A DNA stretch of 64,000 nt from Sphingomonas kaistensis (lineage in GTDB: Bacteria > Pseudomonadota > Alphaproteobacteria > Sphingomonadales > Sphingomonadaceae). The stretch spans positions 1,185,001 to 1,249,000 of the forward strand of contig NZ_JAATJC010000001.1 of assembly GCF_011927725.1 (NCBI RefSeq), read 5' to 3'. Shown piece after piece: positions 41,237 through 49,585 of this stretch (positions are counted from its first letter, which is position 1; each line of letters opens with the position of its first letter). Made by a program: the position numbers and the translations under genes. The notes under the pieces are model-generated. The model was not told where the DNA came from and searched no databases. It saw only the letters and a list, made by a program, of their open reading frames with translations.

Positions 41237-42093
41237 GTGCCGCCAACGCAGGTAACGGCCCCGCGCTCCTCCAGGGTGATGAGATGGGCGAGCGCGGTGG
41301 CTTCGGCGGCGGGGCGCAGGCGGGGGTCGAGCGCAGGATAGGCGCGCTGCGTCAGCCCGGCGAGCGGGGCGGGGGCTTCCTCCAGAAGGCGCAGCAACTG
41401 GCGCTCGCGCTGGACGCGGTGGGTGAGCATTCCGCGCAGGAGGCGCTGGGGGTCCTCGACCGGCTCGCCATGGGCGGGGTGGTAGAGCGTCTCAGACCGG
41501 CGCTGCAGCTTCTGCAGGCTGGCCATGTACGACCCCATGTGGCCGTCGGGCGGGATGACCACGGTGGTCGACCAGCCCATCACATGGTCGCCGCTGAACA
41601 ATCGGTGGCCCCAGGCGAAGCACAGGTGGTTGGAGGTGTGGCCAGGGGTGTGGACGGTTTCGAGCGTCGCGCCGCCAGCCTTCACCGTTTCGCCATCGGC
41701 AAGGATGCGGTCGGGAGCGTAGCTGGTGTCGAAGCCCGCTTCCTGGCTGCCCGGGATCACCAGCGGCGCGCAGCCCCAGACCGGGGCGCCGAGGCGCTGC
41801 GACAAGGGCAGGGCGGCGGGGCTGTGGTCGCGGTGGGTGTGGGTGACGAGGATCGCGTCGACCGGCCGCCCGTCAATGGCAGCGACCAGCGCGTCGAGGT
41901 GCGCCGGGTCGGCCGGACCGGGATCGAGGATGGCGAGGCGGTCGGTGCCGATCAGGTGCACCCACGTCCCCTCGCCGGTGAAGGGCGAGGGATTGGGCGC
42001 GAGCAGGCGGGCGAGGCCGTCCCCAAGGGGAGTGAGGATGCCGGGCACGTGGGTCACCGGACCGGCGATGACAGAGCAGCGCCGGGGCGGCAA
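41224..42093 (-). CDS. MBL-fold metallo-hydrolase
   Basis: Metallo-beta-lactamase-fold hydrolase of 289 residues, similar to the LACTB2 type. Metal-binding motif THTHRDHSP (HxHxDH), HTPGHTSNHL, SGDHVMGW and the later HPAHG give a two-metal site. The C-terminal domain is winged-helix-like (RQLLRLLEEAPAPL). The start is TTG 42093, immediately after the stop of the upstream gene; later GTG codons would remove the first residues. The substrate is not deducible, though hydrolases of this type may act on esters or RNA. Confidence 0.85.
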   Translation of the reverse strand: MPPRRCSVIAGPVTHVPGILTPLGDGLARLLAPNPSPFTGEGTWVHLIGTDRLAILDPGPADPAHLDALVAAIDGRPVDAILVTHTHRDHSPAALPLSQRLGAPVWGCAPLVIPGSQEAGFDTSYAPDRILADGETVKAGGATLETVHTPGHTSNHLCFAWGHRLFSGDHVMGWSTTVVIPPDGHMGSYMASLQKLQRRSETLYHPAHGEPVEDPQRLLRGMLTHRVQRERQLLRLLEEAPAPLAGLTQRAYPALDPRLRPAAEATALAHLITLEERGAVTCVGGTWKV

Positions 42094-42094
42094 C

Positions 42095-42595
42095 TCACTC
42101 GTTGACGGGGAGCCTGGCGATCGCCTCGTTGATGGCGAGGGTGATACGGGTCCGGGTCTCCTCCGACAGATCGGGGTCGGCCGCGATCCGCTTGGCCGCG
42201 TCGCGTAGTTGCTGGGTCCTCGAAACGTTGCTGCTGCCCTTGGCGCAGATCGTCACGCGGGTCTTTTTGCCATCCTTCTCGGTCGCCTCGCTGTCAACCT
42301 TGGCCCCGTCGTCGCAGGACAGCATGGCAATCCTTGTGCCGGGCGCGCCGGGTTCGCGGAGGATGCGGACCTCGCGGCGTTCGCTATCCTTGCCGGCCGC
42401 CGCACGATCGCCGCTGCGGATGATCATGATCTCGCGGCGCTCCTCCTTGCCCTTGGGAGGCGCCGCCTTGGCGTCACCATCGCGGTGGACGACGATTTCG
42501 CGGATGACGACCTGCTGGCCGGGGCTGGCGGCGGGCGGCGGCGGCGGAACGGGCGCGGCGGCCTGGGCGGCGGCGAGGATCAAGGTAGCGAGCAT
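42095..42595 (-). CDS. secreted low-complexity protein
   Basis: Protein of 166 residues: short signal peptide (MLATLILAAAQAAAPVPPPPP), then a charged body with repeated Arg/Glu/Ile units (EERREIMIIRSGDRAA and SERREVRILREPG) and one Cys pair (LSCDDG, TICAKG). I recognise no family. ATG 42595 has GGGGGA six bases upstream. It is followed at once by the MBL gene (start 42093), so the two probably share a transcript. Function unknown. Confidence 0.68.
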   Translation of the reverse strand: MLATLILAAAQAAAPVPPPPPAASPGQQVVIREIVVHRDGDAKAAPPKGKEERREIMIIRSGDRAAAGKDSERREVRILREPGAPGTRIAMLSCDDGAKVDSEATEKDGKKTRVTICAKGSSNVSRTQQLRDAAKRIAADPDLSEETRTRITLAINEAIARLPVNE

Positions 42596-42668
42596 GGGCA
42601 ATCCCCCTGGTTGGTTGCGTCGCCATAACGATCATCACGCCCCGGCTAAACGCAGGGTGAACGGGCGT

Positions 42669-43925
42669 TCAGGCTTCGACCAACGATCCGGCAGGGACGA
42701 CGCCGGGCAGGCGGCGGGTCGCAGCGCGGGCAAGCGCGTGCGGGATGATCGTCCCGAACAGCTTCTCCATGCTGTGCGGCCAGCTATATTCACCCGACAC
42801 GTAGGCCCGGCCGCGTTCCCCCATCGCGCGATGATCGGACGCCAGCACCGCCTGGATGTTGGCGGCCATCGCCCGCACGTTGGCGATCGGGCCGAGCAGG
42901 CCCATGCCGGGAAGCACGCGTTCGGGCATGGCGCCGCCATTGACGCCGACCACCGGCAGGCCCGAGGCCTGGGCCTCGATCACCGACACGCCGAACGTCT
43001 CGTTGGGCATGGCCGAGACGTAGAGGTCGGCGCTGGCGAGATAGCGGGCAAGGGTCGGACGGTCGGTGACGAAGCCCGGCGTGATGATCCGCGGATCGCC
43101 AAGCGCCTCGAACTCGTCCTTCTGCGGGCCCTGGCCGAGCAGGACGATCTTCGCGCCGAGGCTTTCGGGAAGGGTGCGGAACGCCTCGACGATGATGTCG
43201 GGACGCTTTTCGATGTCCATCCGCCCGACATAGATCAGCAGTGGCTGGTCGTCGGACAGCCCGAGCGAGCGGCGCAATTCGGGATCGCGGCGGTCAGGGC
43301 CGAAATCGGCGAGGTCGACGCCGAGCGGCAGGATCTGGACGTCCTCCACCCCGAGCGCGCGCAGCAGGTGGCCGCCGCCGGCTTCGGACAAGGCGTAGAC
43401 GCAGTCGAACTGGCGATAGAGCTTGCCGCAATAATCGTAGCACAGCTTGCCGACCCGCGACCCGATCGCGCTTCCGACGGCCTTGGAGACGGGCCGTTCG
43501 ACATAGACGTTGGGAAAGTCGGTCATATAGCCGGCGACCAGCGCGGTGCCCGGGTGATCGCGGCGATGGCGGATCGCGGCCCACGGCAAATTGTAGGCGT
43601 CCTGGCATTCGATCACGTCGGGCCGGTAGCGGGCAAGCGCCTTGCGGACCGCGCCGTTGCGCAGGAGCAGCCGGTAATTCGGGCTGAACGGCACGCTCGG
43701 GCTTTTCAGCCAGACGGTGATCGCGCGGCCGCCGTCGCTTTCCTCGATCGCGTCCGACGATCCGGGCAGGATCATCAGGTGCGTGTGGGGCGTGTTGGCG
43801 ATGATGTGCGCGCGCTTGGCGCGAAGGTAGGTCCCGACCCCGCCGCCGACCGCCGACCAGCTTTGCGTCAGGTCACACAGCAGCAACGCCTTGTCGGCGG
43901 CAGGGGGCAGGAAGTCGGCGTTCAC
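42669..43925 (-). CDS. GT-B glycosyltransferase, family 4
   Basis: Sugar transferase of 418 residues with two Rossmann-like halves. The N-terminal half starts KALLLCDLTQSW with the GGGVGTYL glycine loop; the C-terminal half has YVGRMDIEKRPDIIVEAF, LLGQGPQKDEFE and the nucleotide-sugar motif NETFGVSVIEAQASGLPV (E-x7-E). GTG 43925 is preferred because its product starts just before the family core; a TTG at 44015 would add 30 poorly conserved residues. It stands alone on a leftward transcript. Donor and acceptor are unknown. Confidence 0.85.
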   Translation of the reverse strand: MNADFLPPAADKALLLCDLTQSWSAVGGGVGTYLRAKRAHIIANTPHTHLMILPGSSDAIEESDGGRAITVWLKSPSVPFSPNYRLLLRNGAVRKALARYRPDVIECQDAYNLPWAAIRHRRDHPGTALVAGYMTDFPNVYVERPVSKAVGSAIGSRVGKLCYDYCGKLYRQFDCVYALSEAGGGHLLRALGVEDVQILPLGVDLADFGPDRRDPELRRSLGLSDDQPLLIYVGRMDIEKRPDIIVEAFRTLPESLGAKIVLLGQGPQKDEFEALGDPRIITPGFVTDRPTLARYLASADLYVSAMPNETFGVSVIEAQASGLPVVGVNGGAMPERVLPGMGLLGPIANVRAMAANIQAVLASDHRAMGERGRAYVSGEYSWPHSMEKLFGTIIPHALARAATRRLPGVVPAGSLVEA

Positions 43926-44111
43926 GATGCCAGCCAATGCACCGACCGACTTAAAGTGCCAAGAGCCCTGTTGGCTGTCGGAAAGCTTGACACTCGGGCG
44001 TGGCGCGCCCGACAATCAAGAAAGAGAATTGGCGGAAATCCGCTACTCTGCCTAAACTGGCACGGGCACTGCATCAGTAGAGCTGTCCACTTTGGTTCCA
44101 CGCCAAACAGA

Positions 44112-44160
44112 GGGGCGGCAAAGCGGTTTCTGGTCCCGCTTCGCCGCCCCTTCTTGTTTT
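44112..44160 (-). terminator. stem-loop downstream of grxD
   Basis: GGGGCGGC and AAGCGG pair with CCGCTT and GCCGCCCC across one A/C mismatch (arms 44112-44126 and 44136-44150). On the leftward transcript it follows the grxD stop by some 28 bases and has a mild T-rich tail. Rightward it is followed by TTCTTGTTTT. Confidence 0.65.
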
Positions 44161-44178
44161 GTAGCACCGCGCGGGCGG

Positions 44179-44493
44179 TCAGGCGTCGGCTGCAACCATC
44201 GTCTTCAGCTCGCCGCTTTCGAACATCTCCATCATGATGTCCGATCCGCCGACGAACTCACCCTTGACGTAGAGCTGGGGGATGGTCGGCCAGTCGCTAT
44301 ATTCCTTGATGCCCTGGCGGATTTCCTGGTCCTGGAGCACGTCGACGGTTTCGTACGGCGTGCCGAGGTGATCGAGGATGGCGATCGCGCGGCTGGAGAA
44401 GCCGCACTGCGGGAACAGGGCGGTGCCCTTCATGAAGAGCACGACGTCGTTGCTCTTGACCAGGGTGTCGATGCGATCGTGAGCGTTGCTCAT
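44179..44493 (-). CDS. grxD: monothiol glutaredoxin Grx4 family
   Basis: Monothiol CGFS glutaredoxin that carries a 2Fe-2S cluster with a BolA partner in iron-sulfur delivery. The 104-residue protein has [18 protein letters not shown] (Cys30 in CGFS) and the [19 protein letters not shown] glutathione-binding strand. It follows bolA by 5 bases in the order expected for the GrxD-BolA pair. Confidence 0.96.
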   Translation of the reverse strand: MSNAHDRIDTLVKSNDVVLFMKGTALFPQCGFSSRAIAILDHLGTPYETVDVLQDQEIRQGIKEYSDWPTIPQLYVKGEFVGGSDIMMEMFESGELKTMVAADA

Positions 44494-44498
44494 GCTTG

Positions 44499-44735
44499 TT
44501 ACTCCTGAGGGGCGGCGGTGGTCAGCTGAAGGGCGTGGAGTTCGCCCCCCATCCGGCCACCCAGCGCGCGGTAGACGAGTTGATGCTGGCGGACCCGCGG
44601 CAGGCCGGCAAAGGCCGCGCTGGTGACGGTGGCGGCATAATGGTCGCCGTCGCCGCGCAGGTCGGTGATCTCGATCCGGGCGTCGGGGAGGGCGGCGCGG
44701 ATCAGCGTTTCGATGTCTTCGGCGGCCATGGGCAT
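44499..44735 (-). CDS. bolA: BolA family protein
   Basis: Partner of monothiol glutaredoxin in iron-sulfur/iron signalling, 78 residues. It has the BolA fold with [25 protein letters not shown] and conserved His in [15 protein letters not shown] 44735 or ATG 44729 (two residues shorter) may be the true start. It sits between the zeta-inhibitor gene and grxD, with gaps of only 4-5 bases. Confidence 0.93.
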   Translation of the reverse strand: MPMAAEDIETLIRAALPDARIEITDLRGDGDHYAATVTSAAFAGLPRVRQHQLVYRALGGRMGGELHALQLTTAAPQE

Positions 44736-44739
44736 GGGA

Positions 44740-45066
44740 TCAGCCCTGCGCTTCCATCAGCTGGCGGCGCGCTTCGACGGTCTTGTCGGCGAGCTGCTGG
44801 CGGATCTGGGCTTCGTCCATTTCGATGTCGGCGGCGGTGAGGTCGCCGAGGATCTTGCGGATGACGTCCTCGTCGCCCGCTTCCTCGAAGTCGGCGCGAA
44901 CGACGTCCTTGGCATAGGCTTCGGCTTCGACCGCCGACAGCTTCATCAGCCCGGCGGCCCAGTGACCGAGGAGCTTGTTGCGCCGAGCGATGACCCGGAA
45001 CTTCATCTCCTCGTCATGCGCGAACTTGGTTTCAAAGGCCCGTTCGCGATCGTCGAAGGTGGTCAT
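44740..45066 (-). CDS. DUF1476 / F1-ATPase zeta inhibitor family protein
   Basis: Protein of 108 residues starting MTTFDDRERAFETKFAHDEE, a close match to the alphaproteobacterial zeta inhibitor of the F1-ATPase, which blocks ATP hydrolysis by inserting its N-terminal helix. The rest is a four-helix bundle (LLGHWAAGLMKLS, EEAGDEDVIRKILGDL). ATG 45066 is used, not an in-frame extension to 45123. Same leftward cluster as bolA and grxD. Confidence 0.9.
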   Translation of the reverse strand: MTTFDDRERAFETKFAHDEEMKFRVIARRNKLLGHWAAGLMKLSAVEAEAYAKDVVRADFEEAGDEDVIRKILGDLTAADIEMDEAQIRQQLADKTVEARRQLMEAQG

Positions 45067-45145
45067 GTCCGCTCCCACTGAAAGGTTCAGCCGGGAGATA
45101 GGCGCGGGCGTAGCGAGTGGCAATGCGGCGCCGCGGCAGGAAGGG

Positions 45146-45179
45146 GCCGGCAGGGCGAGGCAAACCCCGCTCTGCCGGC
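45146..45179 (-). terminator. long GC-rich stem-loop downstream of the fasciclin gene
   Basis: Arms of 15 bases (45146-45160 and 45165-45179) pair at 13 positions, with GCCGGCAG at the base. It lies 10 bases beyond the fasciclin stop on the leftward transcript and 80 bases before the zeta-inhibitor start, so it likely separates the two units, though it lacks a T-run. Confidence 0.5.
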
Positions 45180-45189
45180 AGAGAGAGGC

Positions 45190-45723
45190 TTACGGCATCA
45201 CCACCGTGTCGATGGCGTGGATCACGCCGTTCGACGCGTTGATGTTGGCGGTGACGACATGGGACATGCCGCCCTTGGCGTCGGTCAGCATGATGCGGCT
45301 GCCCATCAGCGAGGCCTTGAGCGTGCCGCCCTGGACGGTGGTGAGGGTGGCAGTGCCGCCGCCGTCCTTGATCAGCTTGGTCAGCTGGGCGGCGTTCACC
45401 CGGCCGGCCACCACGTGATAGGTGAGGATCGAAGTCAGCGTCGCCTTGTTGGCGGGCTGGACCAGCGTCTCGACGGTGCCGGCCGGAAGCTTGGCGAAGG
45501 CAGCGTTGGTCGGGGCGAACACGGTGAAGGGGCCCTTGCCCGACAGCGTGGTGGCGAGGTCGGCGGCCTTGACCGCGGCGACCAGGGTCGAGAAGTCCGG
45601 ATTGCCGACGGCGACTTCGACAACCGTCTTTCCAGGCATCGTGGAATGATGATCGAGAGCCGCGGCCGGGGTGGCGGCGAGGGTCAGGCCGGCAAGGGCG
45701 GCGAAGAAGGTCGGTGTGCGCAT
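45190..45723 (-). CDS. secreted fasciclin-domain protein
   Basis: Exported single FAS1-domain protein of 177 residues: signal peptide MRTPTFFAALAGLTLAATPAAA, FAS1 boxes GKGPFTVFAPTNAAFAKLP (H1) and YHVVAGRV followed by NGVIHAIDTVVMP (H2). FAS1 domains act in adhesion and in sphingomonads are often stress-induced. The upstream region carries a 7-bp hairpin (TCCGGCA / TGCCGGA, 45753-45770) in the leader, but no EcfG promoter was seen. Confidence 0.93.
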   Translation of the reverse strand: MRTPTFFAALAGLTLAATPAAALDHHSTMPGKTVVEVAVGNPDFSTLVAAVKAADLATTLSGKGPFTVFAPTNAAFAKLPAGTVETLVQPANKATLTSILTYHVVAGRVNAAQLTKLIKDGGGTATLTTVQGGTLKASLMGSRIMLTDAKGGMSHVVTANINASNGVIHAIDTVVMP

Positions 45724-45818
45724 GGGGGGGTGCGAGCTCCAGTTGTTGTCACTCCGGCAACGCTGCCGGACCCCACAAGTGGTGTGTCGATACCCGCGCT
45801 TTCAGATGGCCTTTGGTC

Positions 45819-46274
45819 CTAGCGGGCGGGGGCAGGGGCGATGTCGAAGTGCAGCACGCGCTCCTCGCTTCCCAGCTTGCGGTAGAGGGCGACGGCGGGC
45901 TCGTCGGGCGGATCGGCTTGGACGAAGATCATCCAGGCGCCGATCGCCGCAGCATGGTCCTGCAGCGCGGCGATCAGCGCGGAGGCGATCCCGCGGCGGC
46001 GGTGCGCTTCGTCCACCGCCAGATCGTAGATGTAGAGCTCGCTTCGGGCCTGCTCGAACTTGGGCAGTTCATAGGCGGCGAGCGCGCCCAGCATCGCCTC
46101 ACCGTCGACCGCGACCAGCGCGATGAAGCGCGGGTCGGCCAGCCGCTCGCGGACGTAATCGTCGGGAGGCGGCGCGCCTTCGTAGCTATCGCGATCCTCG
46201 AAGGCGGCGGAGAAGAGGAGATTCATCGCCCGGAAGCGGGCGATGTCGCCGGAGCCGAGGCGAACGATCTCCAC
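45819..46274 (-). CDS. AAC(3)-I-like GNAT acetyltransferase
   Basis: GNAT-fold acetyltransferase of 151 residues strongly resembling aminoglycoside 3-N-acetyltransferase type I: GALAAYELPKFEQARSE, LYIYDLAVDEAHRRRGIASA (acetyl-CoA-binding R/Q-x-x-G-x-A) and VLHFDI near the end. Acquired AAC(3)-I confers gentamicin resistance, but this copy is chromosomal and coupled to a metabolic operon: its GTG start is 3 bases after the quinone oxidoreductase stop. The resistance role is untested; a native acetyl-acceptor is equally possible. Confidence 0.85.
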   Translation of the reverse strand: MEIVRLGSGDIARFRAMNLLFSAAFEDRDSYEGAPPPDDYVRERLADPRFIALVAVDGEAMLGALAAYELPKFEQARSELYIYDLAVDEAHRRRGIASALIAALQDHAAAIGAWMIFVQADPPDEPAVALYRKLGSEERVLHFDIAPAPAR

Positions 46275-46277
46275 CGC

Positions 46278-47276
46278 TCAGTCGATCTCCACCACCACCT
46301 TGCCGATGACCTGCCGCGCGGCGAGCGAGGCGATCGCGTCGCCGCCCTTGTCGAGCGGGTAGGTGGCGCTGACCCGCGGGTTAATCTTGCCCGCGTCCCA
46401 CAGGGCGAACAGCTCCTCGACATGGGCCTGGTTGGCGGCCGGGTCGCGCGCAGCGAAGGCGCCCCAGAACACGCCGCGCACATCGCACGACTTGAGGAGG
46501 GTCAGGTTGAGCGGCAGGCGCGGGATGCCGGCGGGGAAGCCGACCACGAGGTAGCGGCCTTCCCAGGCGATGGCGCGCAGCGCGGGCTCGCAATAATCGC
46601 CGCCGACCGGATCGTAGATGACATCCGCGCCCTTGGGGCCGACCGCGGCCTTGAACTGCTCGGCAAGCGCCTTGCTGGCGTCCTTGTCGAACGGCCCGCG
46701 CGGGTAGACGATCGCCTCGTCGGCGCCGGCGTCGCGGGCGGCTTGTGCTTTCTCCTCGCTGGAGACGGCGGCGATGACCCGCGCGCCGCGCGACTTGCCA
46801 AGCTCGACCGCGGCAAGTCCGACGCCGCCAGCCGCGCCCAGCACCAGCAGGGTTTCGCCAGCCTTCAACTGGCCGCGGTCCCACAGCGCGTGGATCGAGG
46901 TGGCGTAGGTGAGCAGCAGCGCGGCGCCGTCGGTGAAGCTGCGGCTGTCCGGCAGGCGGAAAGCGGCGGCGGCGGGGATGACGATCTGCTCGACCAGGCC
47001 GCCGAAGCCCGGAACCGCGATGAGCCGATCACCCACCGCCCAGCCGCTGACGCCCTCGCCGACGGCAAGCACCTCGCCCGCGATCTCGCCGCCCGGCGCG
47101 AACGGGCGCGGCGGGCGCATCTGATATTTGTCCTCGATGATCAGCACGTCGGGGAAGTTGATCGCGGCGGCGTGGACCCGGACCAGCAGCTGGCCCGGAC
47201 CGGCGACCGGCTCGGGCAGGTCGGAGAGCTGGAGCGTGTCGGGGCCGCCGGGAGCGGTGCTGAGCAGGGCTTTCAT
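46278..47276 (-). CDS. zinc-independent NADPH:quinone oxidoreductase family protein
   Basis: MDR-superfamily enzyme of 332 residues. It shows the GroES-like N-terminal domain (VRVHAAAINFPDVLIIEDKY) and Rossmann motif LGAAGGVGLAAVELGKSRGA, and lacks the zinc ligands of alcohol dehydrogenases. It is likely an enoyl-CoA or quinone reductase-type enzyme; the CoA-transferase operon setting suggests an acyl or enone substrate. ATG 47276 lies 33 bases after the lipoprotein gene. Confidence 0.88.
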   Translation of the reverse strand: MKALLSTAPGGPDTLQLSDLPEPVAGPGQLLVRVHAAAINFPDVLIIEDKYQMRPPRPFAPGGEIAGEVLAVGEGVSGWAVGDRLIAVPGFGGLVEQIVIPAAAAFRLPDSRSFTDGAALLLTYATSIHALWDRGQLKAGETLLVLGAAGGVGLAAVELGKSRGARVIAAVSSEEKAQAARDAGADEAIVYPRGPFDKDASKALAEQFKAAVGPKGADVIYDPVGGDYCEPALRAIAWEGRYLVVGFPAGIPRLPLNLTLLKSCDVRGVFWGAFAARDPAANQAHVEELFALWDAGKINPRVSATYPLDKGGDAIASLAARQVIGKVVVEID

Positions 47277-47309
47277 GGCGCCGGTTCTAGCCCGGCCATG
47301 GCCTGCCGA

Positions 47310-47573
47310 CTAGCGCGTGCGGCGGCGATAATCCTCGGCGACTTCCTTGCCCGTCATGCCGTCGAAGGTGGTGCGAAGAAGCGCGTCGGGATCGGCCGCA
47401 TAGCGCCGGCTGCCAACCGAGCCGAGGGCGCCGTCGAAGGCAACGCGGTCGGCCGGATCAAGCTGCTCGCGCGCCGCGGCGGAGGTTGCGGCGAAGCGTT
47501 CGGGCGAAGAACCATCGATGGTGACGGGCGGCGCCTCGGGCGCGCAGCCGGCAAGCAGGAGAAAGGGCAGCAG
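47310..47573 (-). CDS. small lipoprotein lacking a canonical start codon
   Basis: Reading the leftward strand directly after scoB, an open frame encodes LLPFLLLAGCAPEAPPVTID with a clear lipobox (LAGC), then a polar domain and ends FDGMTGKEVAEDYRRRTR at 47310. There is no ATG, GTG or TTG between the preceding in-frame stop and the lipobox; candidates are CTG 47573 or a rarer codon nearer the ribosome-binding-like GAGGGA. Reading from 47585 gives 91 codons. The protein-like composition and the close spacing on both sides argue for a real gene. Likely an inner- or outer-membrane lipoprotein of unknown role. Confidence 0.55.
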   Translation of the reverse strand: MLPFLLLAGCAPEAPPVTIDGSSPERFAATSAAAREQLDPADRVAFDGALGSVGSRRYAADPDALLRTTFDGMTGKEVAEDYRRRTR

Positions 47574-47586
47574 GCGGCGAACCGCC

Positions 47587-48222
47587 TTATCCCTCGTACT
47601 GCGCCGTGGTCTTTTCGCGCACTTCGTCGGCGGTGACGCCGGGCGCCACTTCGATCAGCTTGAACGGGCTGCTGTGATCCGGACGCTGGAAGACGGCGAG
47701 ATCGGTGATGATCATGTCGACGACGTTGCGGCCGGTCAGCGGCAGGGTGCATTCGGGGATGAACTTGGGGCTGCCGTCCTTGGCATTATGCTCCATCACC
47801 ACGATGATTTTCTTCACCCCGGCGACGAGGTCCATCGCGCCGCCCATGCCCTTGATCATCTTGCCCGGGATCATCCAGTTGGCGATGTCGCCGTCCTGGC
47901 TGACCTCCATCGCGCCGAGCACGGTGAGGTCGATATGCCCGCCGCGGATCATCGCGAAGCTGTCGGCCGAGCTGAAATAGACCGACGAGGGCAATTCGGA
48001 GATGGTCTGCTTGCCCGCGTTGATGAGGTCGGCGTCGACCTCGTCGTCATAAGGGAAGGGGCCGATGCCGAGCATGCCGTTCTCGGACTGGAGGGTGACC
48101 TCAAGCCCCTGCGGGATGTGGTTGGCGACCAACGTCGGAATGCCGATGCCGAGGTTCACGTAGAAACCGTCGCGCAATTCCTTGGCGGCGCGGGCGGCCA
48201 TGTCGTCACGGGACCAGGGCAT
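47587..48222 (-). CDS. scoB: 3-oxoacid CoA-transferase subunit B
   Basis: Beta subunit of a succinyl-CoA:3-ketoacid (or acetoacetate) CoA-transferase that activates keto acids by moving CoA. The 211-residue protein has the catalytic Glu motif [12 protein letters not shown] and the [14 protein letters not shown] region. ATG 48222 touches the end of the NTF2-like gene. The alpha subunit is two genes upstream on the same strand. Confidence 0.95.
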   Translation of the reverse strand: MPWSRDDMAARAAKELRDGFYVNLGIGIPTLVANHIPQGLEVTLQSENGMLGIGPFPYDDEVDADLINAGKQTISELPSSVYFSSADSFAMIRGGHIDLTVLGAMEVSQDGDIANWMIPGKMIKGMGGAMDLVAGVKKIIVVMEHNAKDGSPKFIPECTLPLTGRNVVDMIITDLAVFQRPDHSSPFKLIEVAPGVTADEVREKTTAQYEG

Positions 48223-48758
48223 TAACGACGCTCCATATGCGGGGGTAGCGGCAGCTGCGGGTTCGCGGCCTGCCAGAGGATCGAGTGGACCAGCCAGCGC
48301 CCGTCGGGCTGGCGCGCAAGCTGGAAGCTGTTGATGCCGCGCACGTTGACGCTGCCATCGGTGCTGGTGCCGGCATAGGAGGACCAGACCTGGGCAACAT
48401 TGCCGAAGATCTGGACCTGGCTGGTCAGCTCACGCTCGGTGAAGCCGACCTTGGCCAGCGAATCGCCGTTCTTGGCGATGTAATCGTCGAGCGAGCCGCC
48501 CTGGAGGCCGCGTGTGCCGACCGCGTAAAGGCGGGCGTCGGGGGTGAACAGGCTCTTCATCCGGGCGAAGTCGCGCGGCTGACCTGCTGGACCCGAGATG
48601 ACGGCGTAGACGTCGGCGATGGCGGCGCGGACCGCGATATCGTCGGCGGTCGCGGCGCGCTGGGCAGGCGTGCCGGGCGCGTGCGTGATCACGGGCGGAG
48701 GCGGGCGAACGCCCGGCGGAAGCTGCGCGGCGAGCGCAAGGGCGGCGATCAGGCTCAT
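48222..48758 (-). CDS. NTF2/SnoaL-like protein inserted between CoA-transferase subunits
   Basis: Protein of 178 residues: a hydrophobic N-terminus that resembles a signal peptide ([12 protein letters not shown]), Pro-rich linker, and an NTF2-like domain ([48 protein letters not shown]). Such domains bind small hydrophobic molecules or act as isomerases. Its start overlaps the scoA stop (ATGA) and its stop touches scoB, so it is an integral member of the operon. Confidence 0.8.
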   Translation of the reverse strand: MSLIAALALAAQLPPGVRPPPPVITHAPGTPAQRAATADDIAVRAAIADVYAVISGPAGQPRDFARMKSLFTPDARLYAVGTRGLQGGSLDDYIAKNGDSLAKVGFTERELTSQVQIFGNVAQVWSSYAGTSTDGSVNVRGINSFQLARQPDGRWLVHSILWQAANPQLPLPPHMERR

Positions 48759-49474
48759 GCGGCCTCGCGTGTCCGTACGGTACGGAACTCGATCTTCTTG
48801 TCGTAGGGGGCGCCGAGGATCAGGCGCTTCACGTAGATGCCGGGGAGGTGGATGGCATCGGGGTCGAGGCTTCCAACCGGAACGATCTCCTCCACTTCGG
48901 CGACGCAGATCTTGCCGCTGGTGGCGGCCGGCTGGTTGAAGTTGCGGGCGGTCTTGCGGAACACGAGGTTGCCGCTTTCGTCCGCCTTCCAGCCCTTGAT
49001 GATCGCAAGGTCGGCGCGAATGCCGCGCTCGAGGATATAGTCTTCAGGTCCATTTGGGCCGTCGAAGCTCTTCACTTCCTTGCCCTCGGCGACCTTCGTG
49101 CCGACGCCGGTCTTGGTGTAAAAGCCGGGGATGCCCGCGCCGCCGGCGCGCATCCGCTCGGCGAGCGTGCCCTGGGGGCAGAATTCGACCTCCAGCTCGC
49201 CCGACAGATACTGGCGCTCGAACTCCTTGTTCTCGCCGACGTAGGAGCTGATCATCTTGGCGATCTGGCGCGTGCGGAGCAGCTTGCCGAGCCCCTCGTT
49301 GTCGATCCCCGCATTGTTGGACGCGACGGTCAGGCCGGTCACGCCGCTGGCAACGATGGCGTCGATCAGCCGCTCGGGAATGCCGCACAGGCCGAAGCCG
49401 CCGGCAGCGATGGTCATGCCGTCGTGGAGCAGCCCGTCGAGGGCCGCAGCGGCATCGGGATAAATCTTGTTGGC
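48755..49474 (-). CDS. scoA: 3-oxoacid CoA-transferase subunit A
   Basis: Alpha subunit of the CoA-transferase, 239 residues, with [22 protein letters not shown], the glycine-rich CoA site, and [21 protein letters not shown] 49474 is preferred to the in-frame extension to 49531, which would run into a palindrome. It is the first gene of the leftward operon scoA-NTF2-scoB-lipoprotein-oxidoreductase-acetyltransferase. Confidence 0.94.
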   Translation of the reverse strand, partial: ANKIYPDAAAALDGLLHDGMTIAAGGFGLCGIPERLIDAIVASGVTGLTVASNNAGIDNEGLGKLLRTRQIAKMISSYVGENKEFERQYLSGELEVEFCPQGTLAERMRAGGAGIPGFYTKTGVGTKVAEGKEVKSFDGPNGPEDYILERGIRADLAIIKGWKADESGNLVFRKTARNFNQPAATSGKICVAEVEEIVPVGSLDPDAIHLPGIYVKRLILGAPYDKKIEFRTVRTREAA

Positions 49475-49512
49475 CATGCCGCGGGTCATAATCGCGGCAG
49501 GCGCCGGGGCAC

Positions 49513-49534
49513 AAGTTGAAAGAGTTTTCAACTT
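49513..49534. promoter_or_regulatory. perfect 9-bp palindrome upstream of scoA
   Basis: AAGTTGAAA (49513-49521), loop GAGT, TTTCAACTT (49526-49534). It lies 39 bases before the scoA start, in the likely promoter region, and is a candidate operator or leader hairpin; it is unusually AT-rich for this genome. Confidence 0.55.
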
Positions 49535-49585
49535 TGCCTGAGTTGGCGGCGGAAGGTGCGTGGGCGGAGGTTAAGGGGGCCCGGC

